Below are positions 12,321 through 24,152 of a DNA stretch of 64,000 nt, one piece after another (positions within the stretch are counted from its first letter, which is position 1; each line of letters opens with the position of its first letter). The position numbers and the translations under genes were made by a program. The stretch comes from Voacanga thouarsii (Eukaryota > Streptophyta > Magnoliopsida > Gentianales > Apocynaceae). Where the stretch lies: assembly GCA_026120185.1 (NCBI GenBank), contig JANUWF010002282.1, forward strand, positions 372,001 through 436,000, written 5' to 3'. The notes under the pieces were generated by a model that was given only the letters and a program-made list of their open reading frames with translations, did not search any database and had not been told where the DNA came from.

Positions 12321-13751
12321 GGAGCAAGGGGGAGAATTTTCGGTCAAGAGAGAAAGCTGGGAGAAGAGGAGAAAACCAGAAAAGTAAAGAGAGGAAAGGA
12401 AGAACAAGAGAGAGACTAAGGGAGAGAAAGGGAGATTTCCGGCAGCAAGGGAGCAAGGAGAAGACAACCGGCAGCAAGGAGGAAGAAAAGGAAACCAGCA
12501 GCAAGGAGAAAGAAAGGAGAAGGAAGGAAGGAAAGGAGTATACAGCTTTGCCCTCATCTTGGAAAGGTAAGAGATCATTTCTCAAAAGCTAAACGAATGA
12601 TGTTAGAAGTTGGAAACTAAATGCATATGAATTTGTTGATGCTGAGCAATGAAAATATTTTGATGTTGTGATGGATGTTGAATTGACCGGTTGGTGTAGT
12701 TATGGGTTGAGTATGGTTTTCAGTTCATTTAAGGTGTATTGGAGTGATGGTATACTGAAAATTTGAAAAGAAAAAGGAAGGAAGTGATAAAGAAAACAAG
12801 AAAAGCCATTTGTTAATAACAACTCACTAGTTTGTGTTGATTGGAAATATTAAAGGAAATCTGATTAGATGTGACTGGAAATTGAGCATAAATGACTCTA
12901 AACATGTCCTAGACTAGTTATAAAGGATTTGGAACAAGTTGTGTGGAGGTTGTGAGGGTTTTTAATGGCTAAGAGATCATGAACAACAAGAAGGGTGAAA
13001 ACTGCCAAAATTTACTGGTTTGGTAAGCTGGGAATAATTTATTTGTTTGAACCAAAGAGAAGTGTTGGGCATGAAAAACTGTTAGAAAAATGATTTTGGG
13101 ATGTTAAATAAGGTATTTGAGGGTTTGAATGTGATAGGATATGTTGAAGAAACCATAGAAACAAATTAAAACAAGTTGATCTTCTAAACAGTAATTCTGG
13201 ACCTCCAGCTCGGAGCAGTAAGTTTAGCTGGAAAACTGAACAAAATGGAAAGATATTTGAATACTCCATGACCTGAAATTGATATATAAATGTCCTAGGA
13301 GTATTTAGGAAGTGGTTTCACCTCATTTGGATCTGAATTGGAAGAGTTATGTACAAGATACTGGAAAGTGACGAAACTGGACTCCAAACTCGGAACAGTG
13401 GAATCAACTGAAAAATTGTACAAAATGGGATGGAGTTTGCATGACTCATGACCTGGAATTGATATAGGGATATCTTAGGGATATTATGGAAGTAACCTCA
13501 CCTTATTTGGACCTATATTGAATAAGTTATGTGAAAAATAGTGGAGGATGGTAAATCTGTAAAACCAGAAAACCATCCAAAGCATTAATCCATTTATTTC
13601 TTTAAGAAAATTATAGAAACATTATCCAAACCATTAAGAATTTGAAACCATTATGTAATAATACCGAGATATACTAATGGTGTAGGTGAATCAAGTCGTG
13701 GGAACTCCTTTTAGAACTATACACGAGTGCAACTTCGACTTAGTATACAAG

Positions 13752-15104
13752 GTGAGTTCCATTGATTTCTAAACCTTTTTAAAGGCTAGTGTGCTTTGAT
13801 TTTCCATGAAATGCTATGTTTTATGCCATTTTGGAAATCCTCGAATATGTTTAAGGTTTATATGAGCAAGATTTGCTGTTATGCTATTTCGGACTCGAAT
13901 AAATTTCATATTCAGTTTGGAAACCTTACTGGATGTTTAAAACACGGATTTTGTGAATTTAGTCCTTTTGGATTAAATATTTGGGATTTCCGAAAAATGG
14001 TAAATGTCGGAATCGGGTATTTGGAGAATAATCCAAATATCCTTATTGGAATATTTTATGAAAACTCTTGGAACTCGGTATTCGGTAAATGACCGAATTA
14101 TCCTTATTGGAACTCTTGTGAATATATTTCAAATCAGGTAAGGGTAAAATGACCTGGATACCCTCAAAAAGTCTTTTGGAACCTGGTATGGGTAAGATGA
14201 CCCGAATGTCCTTGGAAAATGACTTTTGTAATTGAGTACGGGAAAAATAACCCGGTTACTCTTAGAAACACGTTTTGATGTGTGAGTAAAACCTTTTATC
14301 TAGTTTCAACATGATTTTGGAAAATATTGTTTTGGCCCCAAAATGTTTGATTGAAGATCCTGCGGGATCAGATAACCCTCTGACCTGATTAGTCAGATGG
14401 GGTTGGTATTGTTGCGTTGAGTACTCAGTAAGGACTTTGATATTTGTACTAGCCCATGTTAGAGGTAGACAACCCCAAGTAACCTAGCTAGTTCTAGGGA
14501 TTGTCTTACTCCAAACAGGGCGACAGGACATTGAGATGAGTCGTCCTGGCTAGCCGTTTAGTGTCTGGCAATTGCCGTATTTGTGAATGTGTTTGTGAAT
14601 GCTTGTTGTTTTTGAGTCATTCGCTGGAATAAGGATGGGATGTTCGGGGCGTTTGACTCCTTGCCACCTTGATGATGATTGACGTCAGGATTGAGACCCC
14701 TGGCTGATGGAGGCAAGTAAAAGATCCCTAAGTGCACGGTGAGGTACATTTGTACGTTGCTCACCCTTCTGGCCTGACACGGGTGACGTGTTGTAAGGCG
14801 CAGTCCCTAGCACTAGAAACTGTGTAGCCGAAGGCGAAGTTCCTTGAACTTTGCACGCAGGTTGCACTTCTAAAAGGGGAAGATCCTGCATTTATTAAAA
14901 TTAGGGGCCATATGTTTGGAAATCATTATTTTTCAAATGTACATGATAACTTGATCCTAAATTTACCAATTACTGCTATTTCTCTATTGTGAAATTTATT
15001 TCAGTAAAGAAATTGAAAATGATCTCTCTTTTGAGCAAAACACTAGCACACACGGGACTCACTGAGTATACCACTCACACGTGTATTTCTCTTTTCTATT
15101 TTAG
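13752..15104 (+). other. Candidate intron in LTR-F
   Basis: Donor-like AAG/GTGAGT and acceptor CTTTTCTATTTTAG at positions homologous to those in LTR-H. Predicted only. Confidence 0.35.
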
Positions 15105-15423
15105 CGATTGGAGTTGAAGAATAACGACGGTATTCCAGGACTTCTTCTGTAGCATTGGATAGGAAATCTTTTGGAGTGATCATTGTACATAGACTATGAG
15201 ATGTTTTAGCTTATGTATTTTGGAAGCTATGATAATGTACCTATCGTGACTCATATGTTTATATAAATAAAGAGCATGTTTCATATATTTAATTAAGTTT
15301 CGACTTTATCACTTGCTTTAAGTTTAAATCGTTATAAAGACCCCTAGTCTGAGGAGTCGGACGGGGCGGCATCCCACCTGAGCCCGGCCCACTGCGTTAA
15401 GAAAAGAAATATGGGGTGTTACA

Positions 15424-16264
15424 ATTAACTCCTTTCATCATACAATATCTCATTCGGTCTGGAATACAGAATTAATGCCAACTCCCTCCAGAATATATAT
15501 TAATTTTGGCCCAAATGGAATAGTACTTATACCAGGAACCCACTCCTTTAGATGTGTATTAATTGGAACTGTTTCCAATACATATTCGTCTTGGCCAAGG
15601 ACTTCTCGAGTAGTAATTCCTACATGTAGACATGAGATATTCGCCCCTACTAATAGGGGTGGTGAATCCTTTATTAACCTTCTCAACTACTTTCGTTTAC
15701 CTAACAATGTACCCAATATCCATCCAATAGACGGCCTTCGATCTGGCTCCAGAGATTAGAATCAAAGCAAATGCTCAGCAAACAAAGTATCTTAGAGATC
15801 TCATGTCTAAGGATACTTGCACGTTTGCTATATTGAGATTATATCACTGGTGCTAAATAGTTATCTATGTGATTATCATATAGCTAGGTCATCTAATGTA
15901 CTTGTTCCATTAACAAGCACTATATGTTAACTTTGAGTATCACAATACTCACGAATATGAGAATCACCGCCTGATCAAATCAGGAAGTCTAACATATACT
16001 AGTCTTAACGCATTAATGATGTCTAGTCTCATTAATACTGCGACTAGGGACTATTTAAGTACTAACACTATACAGTGTAGTATAAATCTCATATCATGAT
16101 CTCTATCATGATTTCCTTAATACAGTATTGTAGTAGGGACTTTATCTAATAGTTATTTTACCCAAAAGTAAAAAAAAGATATTGTAAGATAAATAATGCT
16201 TTTTGTTAAAATAAAATGTGTCATATACATTGTATAAGTGATTGCCTCTAGGGCATAACACTAA
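15424..16264 (-). repeat. Fragment of a second LTR-A (A')
   Basis: The sequence from ATTAACTCCTTTCATC to ATAACACTAA matches 7322-8162 of the copia A 3' LTR in the same orientation. The left 0.9 kb of the LTR is absent because gypsy F and a deletion replaced it. On the right it meets copia integrase at TAGGTTCGATTCC, two bases short of the normal LTR end. It was probably a solo LTR inserted into copia A. Confidence 0.82.
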
Positions 16265-16661
16265 TAGGTTCGATTCCTTCTCTCAGATACATTGTTATGT
16301 CAAGGTGTATGTTGTGGAGTCCATTGAGATAATATCCCATTATCTCTAAGATAACTCAGAAACTCTTGGTTCAAGTATTCTCCTTCTCGATAAGATCTTA
16401 GAGTCTTAATACCTTTGTTAAGTTATTTCTCTATTTCATTCTTAAAGCCTTTGAACTTATCAAAGGCCTCGGATTTGTATTTCATTAAATACAAATACCT
16501 ATATCGTGAGAAATCACCAATAAAGGTTATGAAATAGTTATAATCTCCTTTTGCTTGTATTAACATTGGGCCACATATATATATATATATCAGAATGTAT
16601 GATTTCTAATAACTCCTTGGCCCGTTCTTCTTTTCCTGAAAAATGAGTTTTAGCTATTTTA
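16265..16661 (-). pseudogene. Copia A integrase fragment
   Basis: Reading leftwards from about 16630 the frame gives ELLEIIHSDIYGPMLIQAK, then YNYFITFIGDFSRYRYLYLM and SEAFDKFKGFKNEIEK, a stop, then KTLRSYREGEYLNQEFLSYL and finally SERRNRT. This is the copia integrase core. The second catalytic motif, normally LRSDRGGEY, reads LRSYREGEY, so the Asp is lost. An AT dinucleotide run near 16580 lies in the coding region. It fits between gag (44.9 kb) and RT (9.1 kb) of copia A, which is why I assign it there; it is bounded by LTR-A' on the left and a TRIM on the right. Confidence 0.8.
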
Positions 16662-16848
16662 TGTCACGCCCCGTGCCCATGGACTCGGGAGCACAACTAT
16701 AGGCTTGGCAACATCCACGGTCAACTACTTGGCCGCCGTCCTCATTAGGCTAAAATGGATAACCCAAGTTGACAATCAGTACTTAGGCCCATTTTTCTAT
16801 ACCATTCACACTTCTCATCCCAATCCCATGTGGAATTGGGGTATCACA
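16662..16848 (-). repeat. TRIM LTR, left copy
   Basis: 187 bases, TGTCACGCCCCGTG to GGGGTATCACA in plus view. The two LTRs match throughout with scattered substitutions. Confidence 0.8.
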
Positions 16849-16995
16849 TTAACCCTTCTTTTAGGCCCACGCATTTTCGCTGGGCCCATACTTTAGGAGC
16901 CAAACCAAGGACCAACCGGGCTGCATAGGATTCTAGAGGTGGCTCCCACCATGCACGGTGTAGCACTTAGTTCCTATACTAGGGGCTGGTTACCT

Positions 16996-17007
16996 GCTCT
17001 GATACCA
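16996..17007 (-). promoter_or_regulatory. Primer-binding site of the TRIM
   Basis: TGGTATCAGAGC on the minus strand, two bases after the LTR end, is complementary to the 3' end of plant initiator tRNA-Met. Confidence 0.8.
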
Positions 17008-17009
17008 AA

Positions 17010-17196
17010 TGTCACGGCCCATGCCCGCGGACCTGGGAGCGCGACTATGGGCCTGGCAGCACCCACGGTCAACTACTTGGCTGCCATCGTCGCTGGGCTA
17101 AAATGGATATCTCAAGTTGACAATGGGTACTTAGGCCCATTTTTATATACCATTCACACTTCTCATCCCAATCCCACATGGGATAGGGGTATCACA
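17010..17196 (-). repeat. TRIM LTR, right copy
   Basis: 187 bases, TGTCACGGCCCATG to GGGGTATCACA in plus view. A further interior (17197-17333) follows, so the element was a chain of at least two modules. Confidence 0.8.
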
Positions 17197-17333
17197 TTCA
17201 ACTCTCCTTTAGGAACAAGCGTCCTCGCTGGGCCCATACTTTAGGGGCCAAGCACAAGACCAACCAGGCTACATAGGATTCTAGAGGTGGCTCCCACCGC
17301 GCACGGTGTAGCACTTAGTTCCCATACTAGGGG

Positions 17334-18862
17334 TGTTAGAATTCGTGGACTCCTAAACGCGAAAAACATCCACGAATCCCTCCCGAGGACCCAAGTAAAC
17401 GATTAAGAAGATCTAAGGTTTAAGAATTACCTCTGGTTGTTGTAATCGAAATCCTTCGATTCTGGTTGCGCTGTTGTACGTTCAATCCGAACAATCACCA
17501 GACGCTGCAATATGCGAACGTCCTCTATCGGATACACACCGCGAACTCACTCGATACCCGGGAGTGCTAGCGCCTAGGGTTTGGGAGGTTTTTTTTCTTT
17601 TCTGGTAGAGAATGGCACGAATGTTCTCAACCGAAAAATTGGACTATTGAAAAGACGGCTAAGGTTTTCTTAAAAACCCCTGAACCTCTTAGAGTCCAAC
17701 CCTAATAATATCTTATCATATTCTAATTTAAATTCAAATTAAATTAAAACTGATATGATAAGATTCTGCCATTATCTCGGTAATTTAACTAATTAATTTA
17801 CCGAGTCAGATTCTTATAATCTGGACATCATCCAGATACATCGAATGTGGACATATTTTCAGATTCATTGTATCTGGTAAATTTTCTAAGTAGGATTAAC
17901 TTAGACATATTTCCAGATTCATCGAACCTGGTCACCAGAAAAATAACCTAACAAGTTCGCTTATTGTGTGACCCTATAGGTTCATTTAACACTGGCAGTT
18001 TGCCTAAATCATATTTAAATGGCCCACGAGTTATAAGCGGTTTCTAGAAAAACATTATAACTATCCAGGTTAAGTGAAGATCGGTGATCTCTTTGAACCA
18101 AACCATAATTTTATATTTAGTCCTTTTGTCACACGATATCCAGATTAAGCATAAGGCACGGAGAATGTCATCCTTATTAAGCTTAATTAATTTTTTCTTG
18201 ATTTCATAGTAGACTGTTCAAACAAATGATATCAATATCTTAGATTGATATATTTGAGCACGGCCATGCATTTTTAACAGTTTAACATATCAAGGGGCCT
18301 ATGGATATCTCTTCCATAACTGAGAGGGACAAATTCCTTCACAATCAATCATATTCCTCTCATTGATTTATTCTATATCTAACAGTAGTCTAATTTATTA
18401 TCTGGTTAAAGACAACTTTAGACAATGTCAAAATATAGAATTTATTACGTAGGAAACTATGATGAATTTAGGTCGAAGGACTTTCAATATTATTATGGCT
18501 AGAAAGTACTTATGACATATTCCATGAAGTACTCTCACAGTGGGTCATGTCCACTACAATGTTCTCTAACATTTATTTATGTCTTGGCTCGATATCATAA
18601 ATATCCATGGCCAGTAAAACATAGCCATCAAGTCACAAACATACTAATCTTAATTTATTATTATTCCAATAATAATAATAATCGATCAGGGACAGTTTTA
18701 GAATAGTCATTGTATTCATTGTAGGGTTTTACTATCAAGTCACGTACTTGATGACCAACAAAACAAAACTCACTATTCATGGAAAGGAAAGCCTCATATT
18801 ATTATATAAAACATAATGACAATAGTATAAGTACAAATTGACTCTAGGGTGTATCCCCAACA
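17334..18862 (-). repeat. 3' LTR of copia element D
   Basis: In plus view it runs from TGTTAGAATTCGTGG to GTATCCCCAACA, 1529 bases. On the minus strand it opens TGTTGGGGATACACCC after the polypurine-like AAGTGGGAGAC. It differs from LTR-A and LTR-B but has a similar overall design. It cuts the TRIM on its left. Confidence 0.8.
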
Positions 18863-19152
18863 GTCTCCCACTTGTACTAAGACCAATTTGGCATAAGCCA
18901 TAATCCCATTGATCTGGTATGACTATCATGTTTAGACGATGGGAGAGGTTTTGTCAGTGGATCTGCAATATTGTCATCAGTTGGTATCTTGCATACATTG
19001 ACATCTCCTCTATCAACAATTTCTCGAATAAGATGAAAACGTCTAAGTATATGTTTGGATCGCTGATGTAATCTTGGTTCCTTAGCTTGTGCAATGGCTC
19101 CATTGTTGTCACAATAGAGATCCACTGGGTTCACAATACTAGGAACTACATC
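18863..19152 (-). pseudogene. Copia D: C-terminal RNase H
   Basis: Reading leftwards the frame gives DVVPSIVNPVDLYCDNNGAI, then HQRSKHILRRFHLIREIVDR, IPTDDNIADPLTKPLPSSKH and SMGLWLMPNWS, the end of a copia RNase H domain with its C-terminal tail. It is about 95 residues and keeps the DNNGA box. The upstream part is missing: at 19152/19153 the sequence switches to plus-strand copia B integrase. The stop lies about 14 bases before the LTR. An apparent Met start at 19191 is an artefact of the junction. Confidence 0.85.
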
Positions 19153-19722
19153 TATGAGATATGGATTGGGCGTAAGCCAAGTCTGAATCATCTCAGGATA
19201 TAGGGTTGTCCGGCTTATGTACTTGTCAAGAGAGATAAGTTGGAACTAAGATCAAAATTATGCTATTTTGTTGGGTATCCAAAAGGGATAAAGGGTGGTT
19301 ACTTGTATCATCCTAAGGAGCAGAACATACTGGTAATTACCAATGCTAGATACTTAGAGGATGATTAGAGTACTTCCACGAAAGGTTCAACTAAGTTGGA
19401 ACTTGAGGAAAAGTTATCTTCAAAATCAACTTCTTTTTACCCGATTGTGGAACTAGAAGAGGCACAACCTTAAGAGCCTGTACAAATGGAGCCTTATCAT
19501 AGTCGAAGAGTGTCTAGGGTTCCAAAGAGGTGGACTGGAGAAGCTTCCGAGCTAGTCTCCGAACATCAAGAACAAGACCCTACTAGATACGAGGAGGCTA
19601 TTGTTGATGCCGATGCAAATCTGTGGCATGAAGTAATGAAAGATGAGATTGAGTTTATGTATTTCAATCAAGTTTGGGATCTTGTAGCTTCACTTGAAGG
19701 GATAAAACCCATTGGGTGTAAG
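19153..19722 (+). pseudogene. Copia B: integrase C-terminal part to start of RT
   Basis: The frame reads YEIWIGRKPSLNHLRI, a stop, GCPAYVLVKRDKLELRSK, LCYFVGYPKGIKGGYLYHPK and NILVITNARYLEDD: the conserved copia region after the integrase core. The linker follows with stops near 19366 and 19472, then SRRVSRVPKRWTGEA and VDADANLWHEVMKDEIEFMY, and SLEGIKPIGCK, the entry to RT. The next residues (KWVYKRK) come only after the inserted solo LTR, at 21454. The left end abuts copia D RNase H in opposite orientation, so the rest of integrase was lost. Confidence 0.85.
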
Positions 19723-21453
19723 TGTTGGGATGTATGCCCTCTTAGACTAGGTTTCTGATGTAAAAATTGAATGTTTAAATAAAAGAATTTATTTTTAGAA
19801 ATTATTTGTGAAATTTACAATTTTATTTATGCACAATTATGTTTGGAAAAGACCTATTGTGTTTAAGTAAATGGTCCATGTGAATGGAGGTATTTCACAG
19901 TAATGTATGGATCACGGGTTACTTAACGCATAAACTTTTGTCCTTAATCAATTGATGAGAATGGGAATCTCATCATATCTAGGTTATTATGTTTTGAATT
20001 CTAAATAGGGAATGGCTTCCCTTTAGCCAGTGTGTAGTCCACTCACTTCATGACATAAGCGTATTTCGAATACGTAGAACAGGACCTGTAGTAGTAGTTT
20101 CTAAAAGTACTATATGGAAGAAACCTAGACTACTACTACTACATCGTGGACTAGTATTTACGACTTGAGTATGAGTTAGTGGTCTGACGAAGCTAGAAGT
20201 ATATACTTTGATAAGCTATAGTTGAGATTCTATCTTAAGGCCAATATACATGCATGTTGGGTATGTGTAACTAGTTAGTTAAGACAGACTTGTACAAGAT
20301 AGTTTCTATACTATATCGCCCCTTGTGGTTGCCTAAATGATCTAAATATCTAGGGCCCTGAGAAACAGGACTTGGATGTTTGCTTTAAGATAGCTCTATT
20401 AGAAAGCGGAAGTAATCCAGAAGTCGTGGATCATTGGACTAGTAGCCTAAGGATGGTAGATGTTATTTAGAGAGGCGTTAGTGCACTTCTTCCTCGCTGA
20501 ATGTACGGGGATGTATATAGGGGTATTTTAGTCATTATACCTGCAGGTCGGAGACTTTGCTAATGCAGCATTGTCCTTAGGGTTAATATTTTGTTATTGT
20601 GATATTAGGAAATATTTAAAATGCAAAATATAGCTATTGATATGGCAAGGGTATTTTGATCATTTTAGTAGCCAAGGTAGTGTATCTTTTATTCCCCAGT
20701 ATAGACCGTGAGTCCTAATTAAATATGGGCTAAGGAATTGATATTAAATTAAATAGAATTTATTTTATTTAAGTAGCCTGATTTAATTTTAGGCTAGAAT
20801 AAAATAAAGATCCATGGAGAGAGAATTAATTAAATTAGTTTAGTGTGTTAATTAATTATTTAGGGCTTTAGCCTAGTTTGAATAATTAAAGATTAACTTG
20901 GGACTAAACTAATATAGGCTTATTAATTAGACTAGTTTATTTGGGCTGAAAATTAATTATTAATTGGGCCATTAGGTTGGTTCTAATTAGAATAATTAAT
21001 TAAGCCTAAGAGTTTAAACTAAGAGTCCAATGGCCCAGCCCAGTTTAACCTAGGGTTTTATTTAGGTTAAACAGGAGGATTGGAAATAACGTCGTTGTTA
21101 CAGAACACACAATCTAAGAGACGGCTTCTTCTCTATGGAAAAGGCCAGACTGAGAGTTCGGCGTTTACATACATGCAAAGGTAGAGTAGGAGGCTTGTAG
21201 GAATCGCACCAGAGGCTTCTACCCGCACACCTACCCTGGTTGCACACGTTCTGGTCTAGCCACCTTTGAGAACCAGAAGAAGAGGTAAAAATTTTAAAAC
21301 CTCAGGATTTAGACAGGGCGCAACACCGGCGTAGGCTCGGTCAGCTAGAGCCGGCACCGGCCCTGTCCTGGAATCCCTATTCTTATGTTTTTTCTAGTTT
21401 TTTACGTTCTCTTCTACTGCATGCCCTATGTTTTCCGCTTTCCTATGCCTTCA
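19723..21453 (+). mobile_element. Solo LTR of copia family B in the RT of copia B
   Basis: This 1731-base LTR runs from TGTTGGGATGTATGCCC to CTATGCCTTCA. It is flanked by GTAAG (19718-19722) and GTAAA (21454-21458), a 5-base target duplication with one change. Removing it and one flank restores the RT reading GCKWVYKR across the gap. There is no interior, so it arose by recombination between two LTRs of a full element. Confidence 0.92.
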
Positions 21454-22812
21454 GTAAATGGGTATACAAGAGGAAGAGGGGAGTGGATGGGAGGTGGAAA
21501 TCTTTAAGGCTAGGCTTGTGGCGAAAGGGTATACTCAGAAAGACAGAATTAATTATGAGGAGACCTTTTCCCCGGTAGCCATGTTTAAGTCCATCCGTAT
21601 CCTCCTTACCATTGCATGTCATTATAACTACGAGATATGGCAAATGGATGTCAAGATGGTATTTTTAAATTGCCATCTTAGCGAAGACATCTATATGTTC
21701 CAACTAGAAGGCTTTATTGCTGAAGGCTAAGAACATATGGTATGTAAGCTTAAGAAGTCCATTTATGGACTTAAGCAAGCATTGAGAGCATGGAATATTC
21801 ATTTTGACGAGACTGTGAAATCTTATGGTTTTATTTAAAATGAGGATGAACCGTATGTGTACAGGAAACGTGAAGGCATTAATGTGATTTTTCTTGTCTT
21901 GTATGTGGATGATATTCTGCTCATTGAAAATAATGTAGGGTCATTATCATCTACAAAGGTTTGACTGTCTAGTAAATTCAGTATGAAGGACTTGGGAGAA
22001 GCCAGCTACATTCTCAGGATTAAGCTTCTTAGAAATGGGAAGTAGAGAATGTTAGGATTATCCCAAGTGGCATACATTGACAAGATGCTGGCCAAGTACA
22101 GCATGGACTCGTGCAAGAGAGCACTAATTCCTTATAGACATAGGTGGTCATTTTTTTCAAGGGACTGTCCTAAGTCTCAAGAAGAAAAGGACATAATGAG
22201 TAGGATTCCCAATGCTTTGGCTGTGGGAAGTCTTATGTACGCCATGCTGTGTACTAGGTCAGGCCAGATATCTACTTTGTCGTAGGCTTAGTTAGCAGAT
22301 ATTAGTCAAACCCTGGGGAGGTTCATTGGCATGCTGTAAAGCATATTCTCAAGTACCTCAAGGGAATGAGAGATTATATATTGATTTACAGAGCTAGTGA
22401 CTTTGTTCTTATAGGATTCACAGACTCAGACTTCTAGGCAGATAAGGATGAGAGAAAATCTACTAATGAACATGTCTTCACCTTGTCTGGAGGAGCCATT
22501 TCATGGAGGAGTATCAAGCAATCTTGCATTGCTGACTCAACCATGGAAGCTGAGTATGTGGTAACTTTAGTGGCATCTAAGGAAGCAGTCTAGCTCTGGA
22601 AGTTCCTTTCAGAACCTGGAGCTATGCCACACATGAACAGGCCGGTTGTGATGTATTGTAACAACACTGGAGCAGTATTGCAATCCAAAGAATCCAGGAA
22701 CCACAAGAAGGGGAAGCACATTAAGAGGAAGTACCACCTGATCCGGGATTTCATCTAGAGACGGAAAGTCGTGGTGGACCAGATTGTCTCAGAGAAAAAT
22801 CTAGTAGATCCA
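21454..22812 (+). pseudogene. Copia B: reverse transcriptase and RNase H
   Basis: After a small frameshift near 21480 the frame gives [57 protein letters not shown] and LYVDDILLIENN; the catalytic YVDD is intact. SKFSMKDLGEASYIL and LGLSQVAYIDKMLAKYSMDS end the RT. RNase H shows GFTDSDF, GGAISWRS, STMEAEYV, MYCNNTGAVLQ and HKKGKHIKRKYHLIRDF. At least eight in-frame stops are present (near 21728, 21836, 21962, 22042, 22283, 22436, 22591 and 22756). The gene breaks after KNLVDP at 22812 and resumes with FTKPLAERVF at 42965. The enzyme would copy element RNA into cDNA; this copy cannot. Confidence 0.9.
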
Positions 22813-23177
22813 TGAAGCCATGAAAAATGGAAAACACAAGACACGCAGCGGAAGCGAAAAACAAAACTGGAAAAACTGAAGAACAGGGGAACTCGAACAG
22901 AGCCAGCGCCGGCTCCGATAGCCCTAGCCAGTGTCGGCTCCACTCTGGTGGGACTCCGAGGTTAAAAATTTCTTACCTCTTTTCCTCGTTCTAAGAATTG
23001 GCTGGACTGAAATATGTATAACCGGGGTAGGTGTGCTAGTGGAAGCCTCTGGTGCTATTCCGGCAAACCTTCTACTCCGTATTTACATATAGGTAGACGA
23101 AAAACTCTCAATCTTCCAGTATATAGCCAACCTAATTTCGTTTGGTGAACAATTAACAGAACTAAAGAATATTTTCT

Positions 23178-23212
<35 letters not shown>

Positions 23213-23892
23213 GTGTGTTTCCTTTTCCACAGAGAAAAGTCTGTCAAAAAACAACGATGATCTCCAATCCTCATATTTAACCTAAACAAAACCCTAGGTT
23301 AAACTGGACTGGGCCATTGGACTCTTAGTTTAACCTTTTTGGAATAAATTAATTATTCTAATTAGAACCAACCTAATGGCCCAACAAATAATTAATTTTC
23401 CCAGCCCAAATAAACAAGTCCAATTAACAAGCCTATATTAGTTTAGTCCCAGGTTAATCTTTAATTATTCAAACTAGGCCAAAGCCCTGAATAATTAATT
23501 AACCTACCAAACTAATTTAATTAATTCTCTCTCCATAGACCTTTATTTTATTCTAGCCCAACAATTAAATCAGGTTACTTAAATAAAATAAAGTCCATTG
23601 AATTTAAGATCAATTCCTTAGCCCGTATTTAATTAGGACTCACGGTCTATATTGGGGACCAACTAACGCACTGCCATGGCTACTAAAATGACCAAAATAC
23701 CCTTGCCATATAAATAGCTGTATTTTGTATTTTAAATATTTTCTAATATCACAATAACAAAATATTAACCCTAAGGACAATGTTGCGTTAGCAAAGTCTC
23801 CGACCTAGAGGTGTAATGACTAAAATACCCCTCTGTACATCACCATACATTTAGAGAGGAAGAAGTGTACTAACACTTCTCTAAATGACATC
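22813..23892 (-). repeat. LTR-B (minus), first piece
   Basis: From TGAAGCCATGAAAAATGG to GACATC. It matches 51945-52990 and 60607-61670 piece by piece and includes a GA run at about 23179-23210. Confidence 0.88.
23179..23210. repeat. (GA)n microsatellite
   Basis: A run of about 16 GA units in LTR-B. Other LTR-B copies have shorter or interrupted runs at the same place, for example near 60977-61005 and 52315-52328. Confidence 0.88.
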
Positions 23893-24152
23893 TGTGAAAC
23901 CCCACCTAAAGCCAACCCTAGAGTAAGGGGGTCGGGATGCATATCATATTATCTTGCATGAATATATATATATATATATATATATATTTGAATGATTTTT
24001 TGTGCTTTAGAATTGTGGTTTATAGGTTAAAAGGTTTAGTTATGCTTATTGAGTAGGAAGGGAAAAATGGTATTTTTGCTTGAGGTCAAAATCGGAAGAT
24101 AGCTTGAGGATTAAATAAGAGGAATATGTGGGTGAGAAAATAAGAACAAGAA

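Larger units (their letters stand above)
9091..15423 (+). mobile_element. Gypsy element F, 5'-deleted
   Basis: This plus-strand element keeps the gag zinc knuckle, a shortened pol, PPT and 3' LTR. The 5' LTR, PBS and most of gag are missing. The left junction joins it to copia A RT. The right end at 15423 sits within a second copy of LTR-A, so the target was probably that LTR, and a later deletion removed its left part together with the 5' half of F and part of copia A. No target duplication can be checked. Confidence 0.82.
11503..15423 (+). repeat. 3' LTR of gypsy F (about 3.9 kb)
   Basis: It opens TGTAATAACCCGTCG and closes GGGGTGTTACA. From about 13750 it tracks LTR-H closely, beginning with ATTTCTAAACCTTTTTAAAG. 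It contains TATAAATA at 12313-12320, a purine-rich tract after it, a TA microsatellite near the start and a candidate intron at 13752-15104. The first 500 bases differ from LTR-H and are very AT-rich. Confidence 0.85.
16662..17333 (-). mobile_element. Tandem TRIM (terminal-repeat retrotransposon in miniature)
   Basis: Two near-identical modules lie head to tail. In plus view each has a 187-base LTR running TGTCACG...GTATCACA (16662-16848 and 17010-17196) followed by a short internal part. Minus-strand features fit an LTR element with almost no interior: TGTGATACCCC opens the LTR, GTGACA closes it, and TGGTATCAGAGC, a tRNA-Met binding site, lies two bases beyond at 16996-17007. The interior is only about 161 bases and has no gag or pol. 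The second interior is cut at 17333 by LTR-D. Confidence 0.8.

Noticed and set aside
12276..12585. Leucine/serine-rich minus-strand ORFs resembling membrane proteins
   Set aside because: They translate the purine-rich leader tract of LTR-F in antisense; low complexity explains the composition.
16705..17244. Two similar ORFs with related peptides, as if a duplicated small gene
   Set aside because: They fall on the two 187-base LTRs and interiors of the tandem TRIM; the similarity is that of the repeat, and the element's own signals lie on the other strand.
23083..23289. Serine-leucine repeat ORFs (also near 25798, 30708, 40403 and 60796)
   Set aside because: They are translations of GA/CT microsatellites in LTRs.
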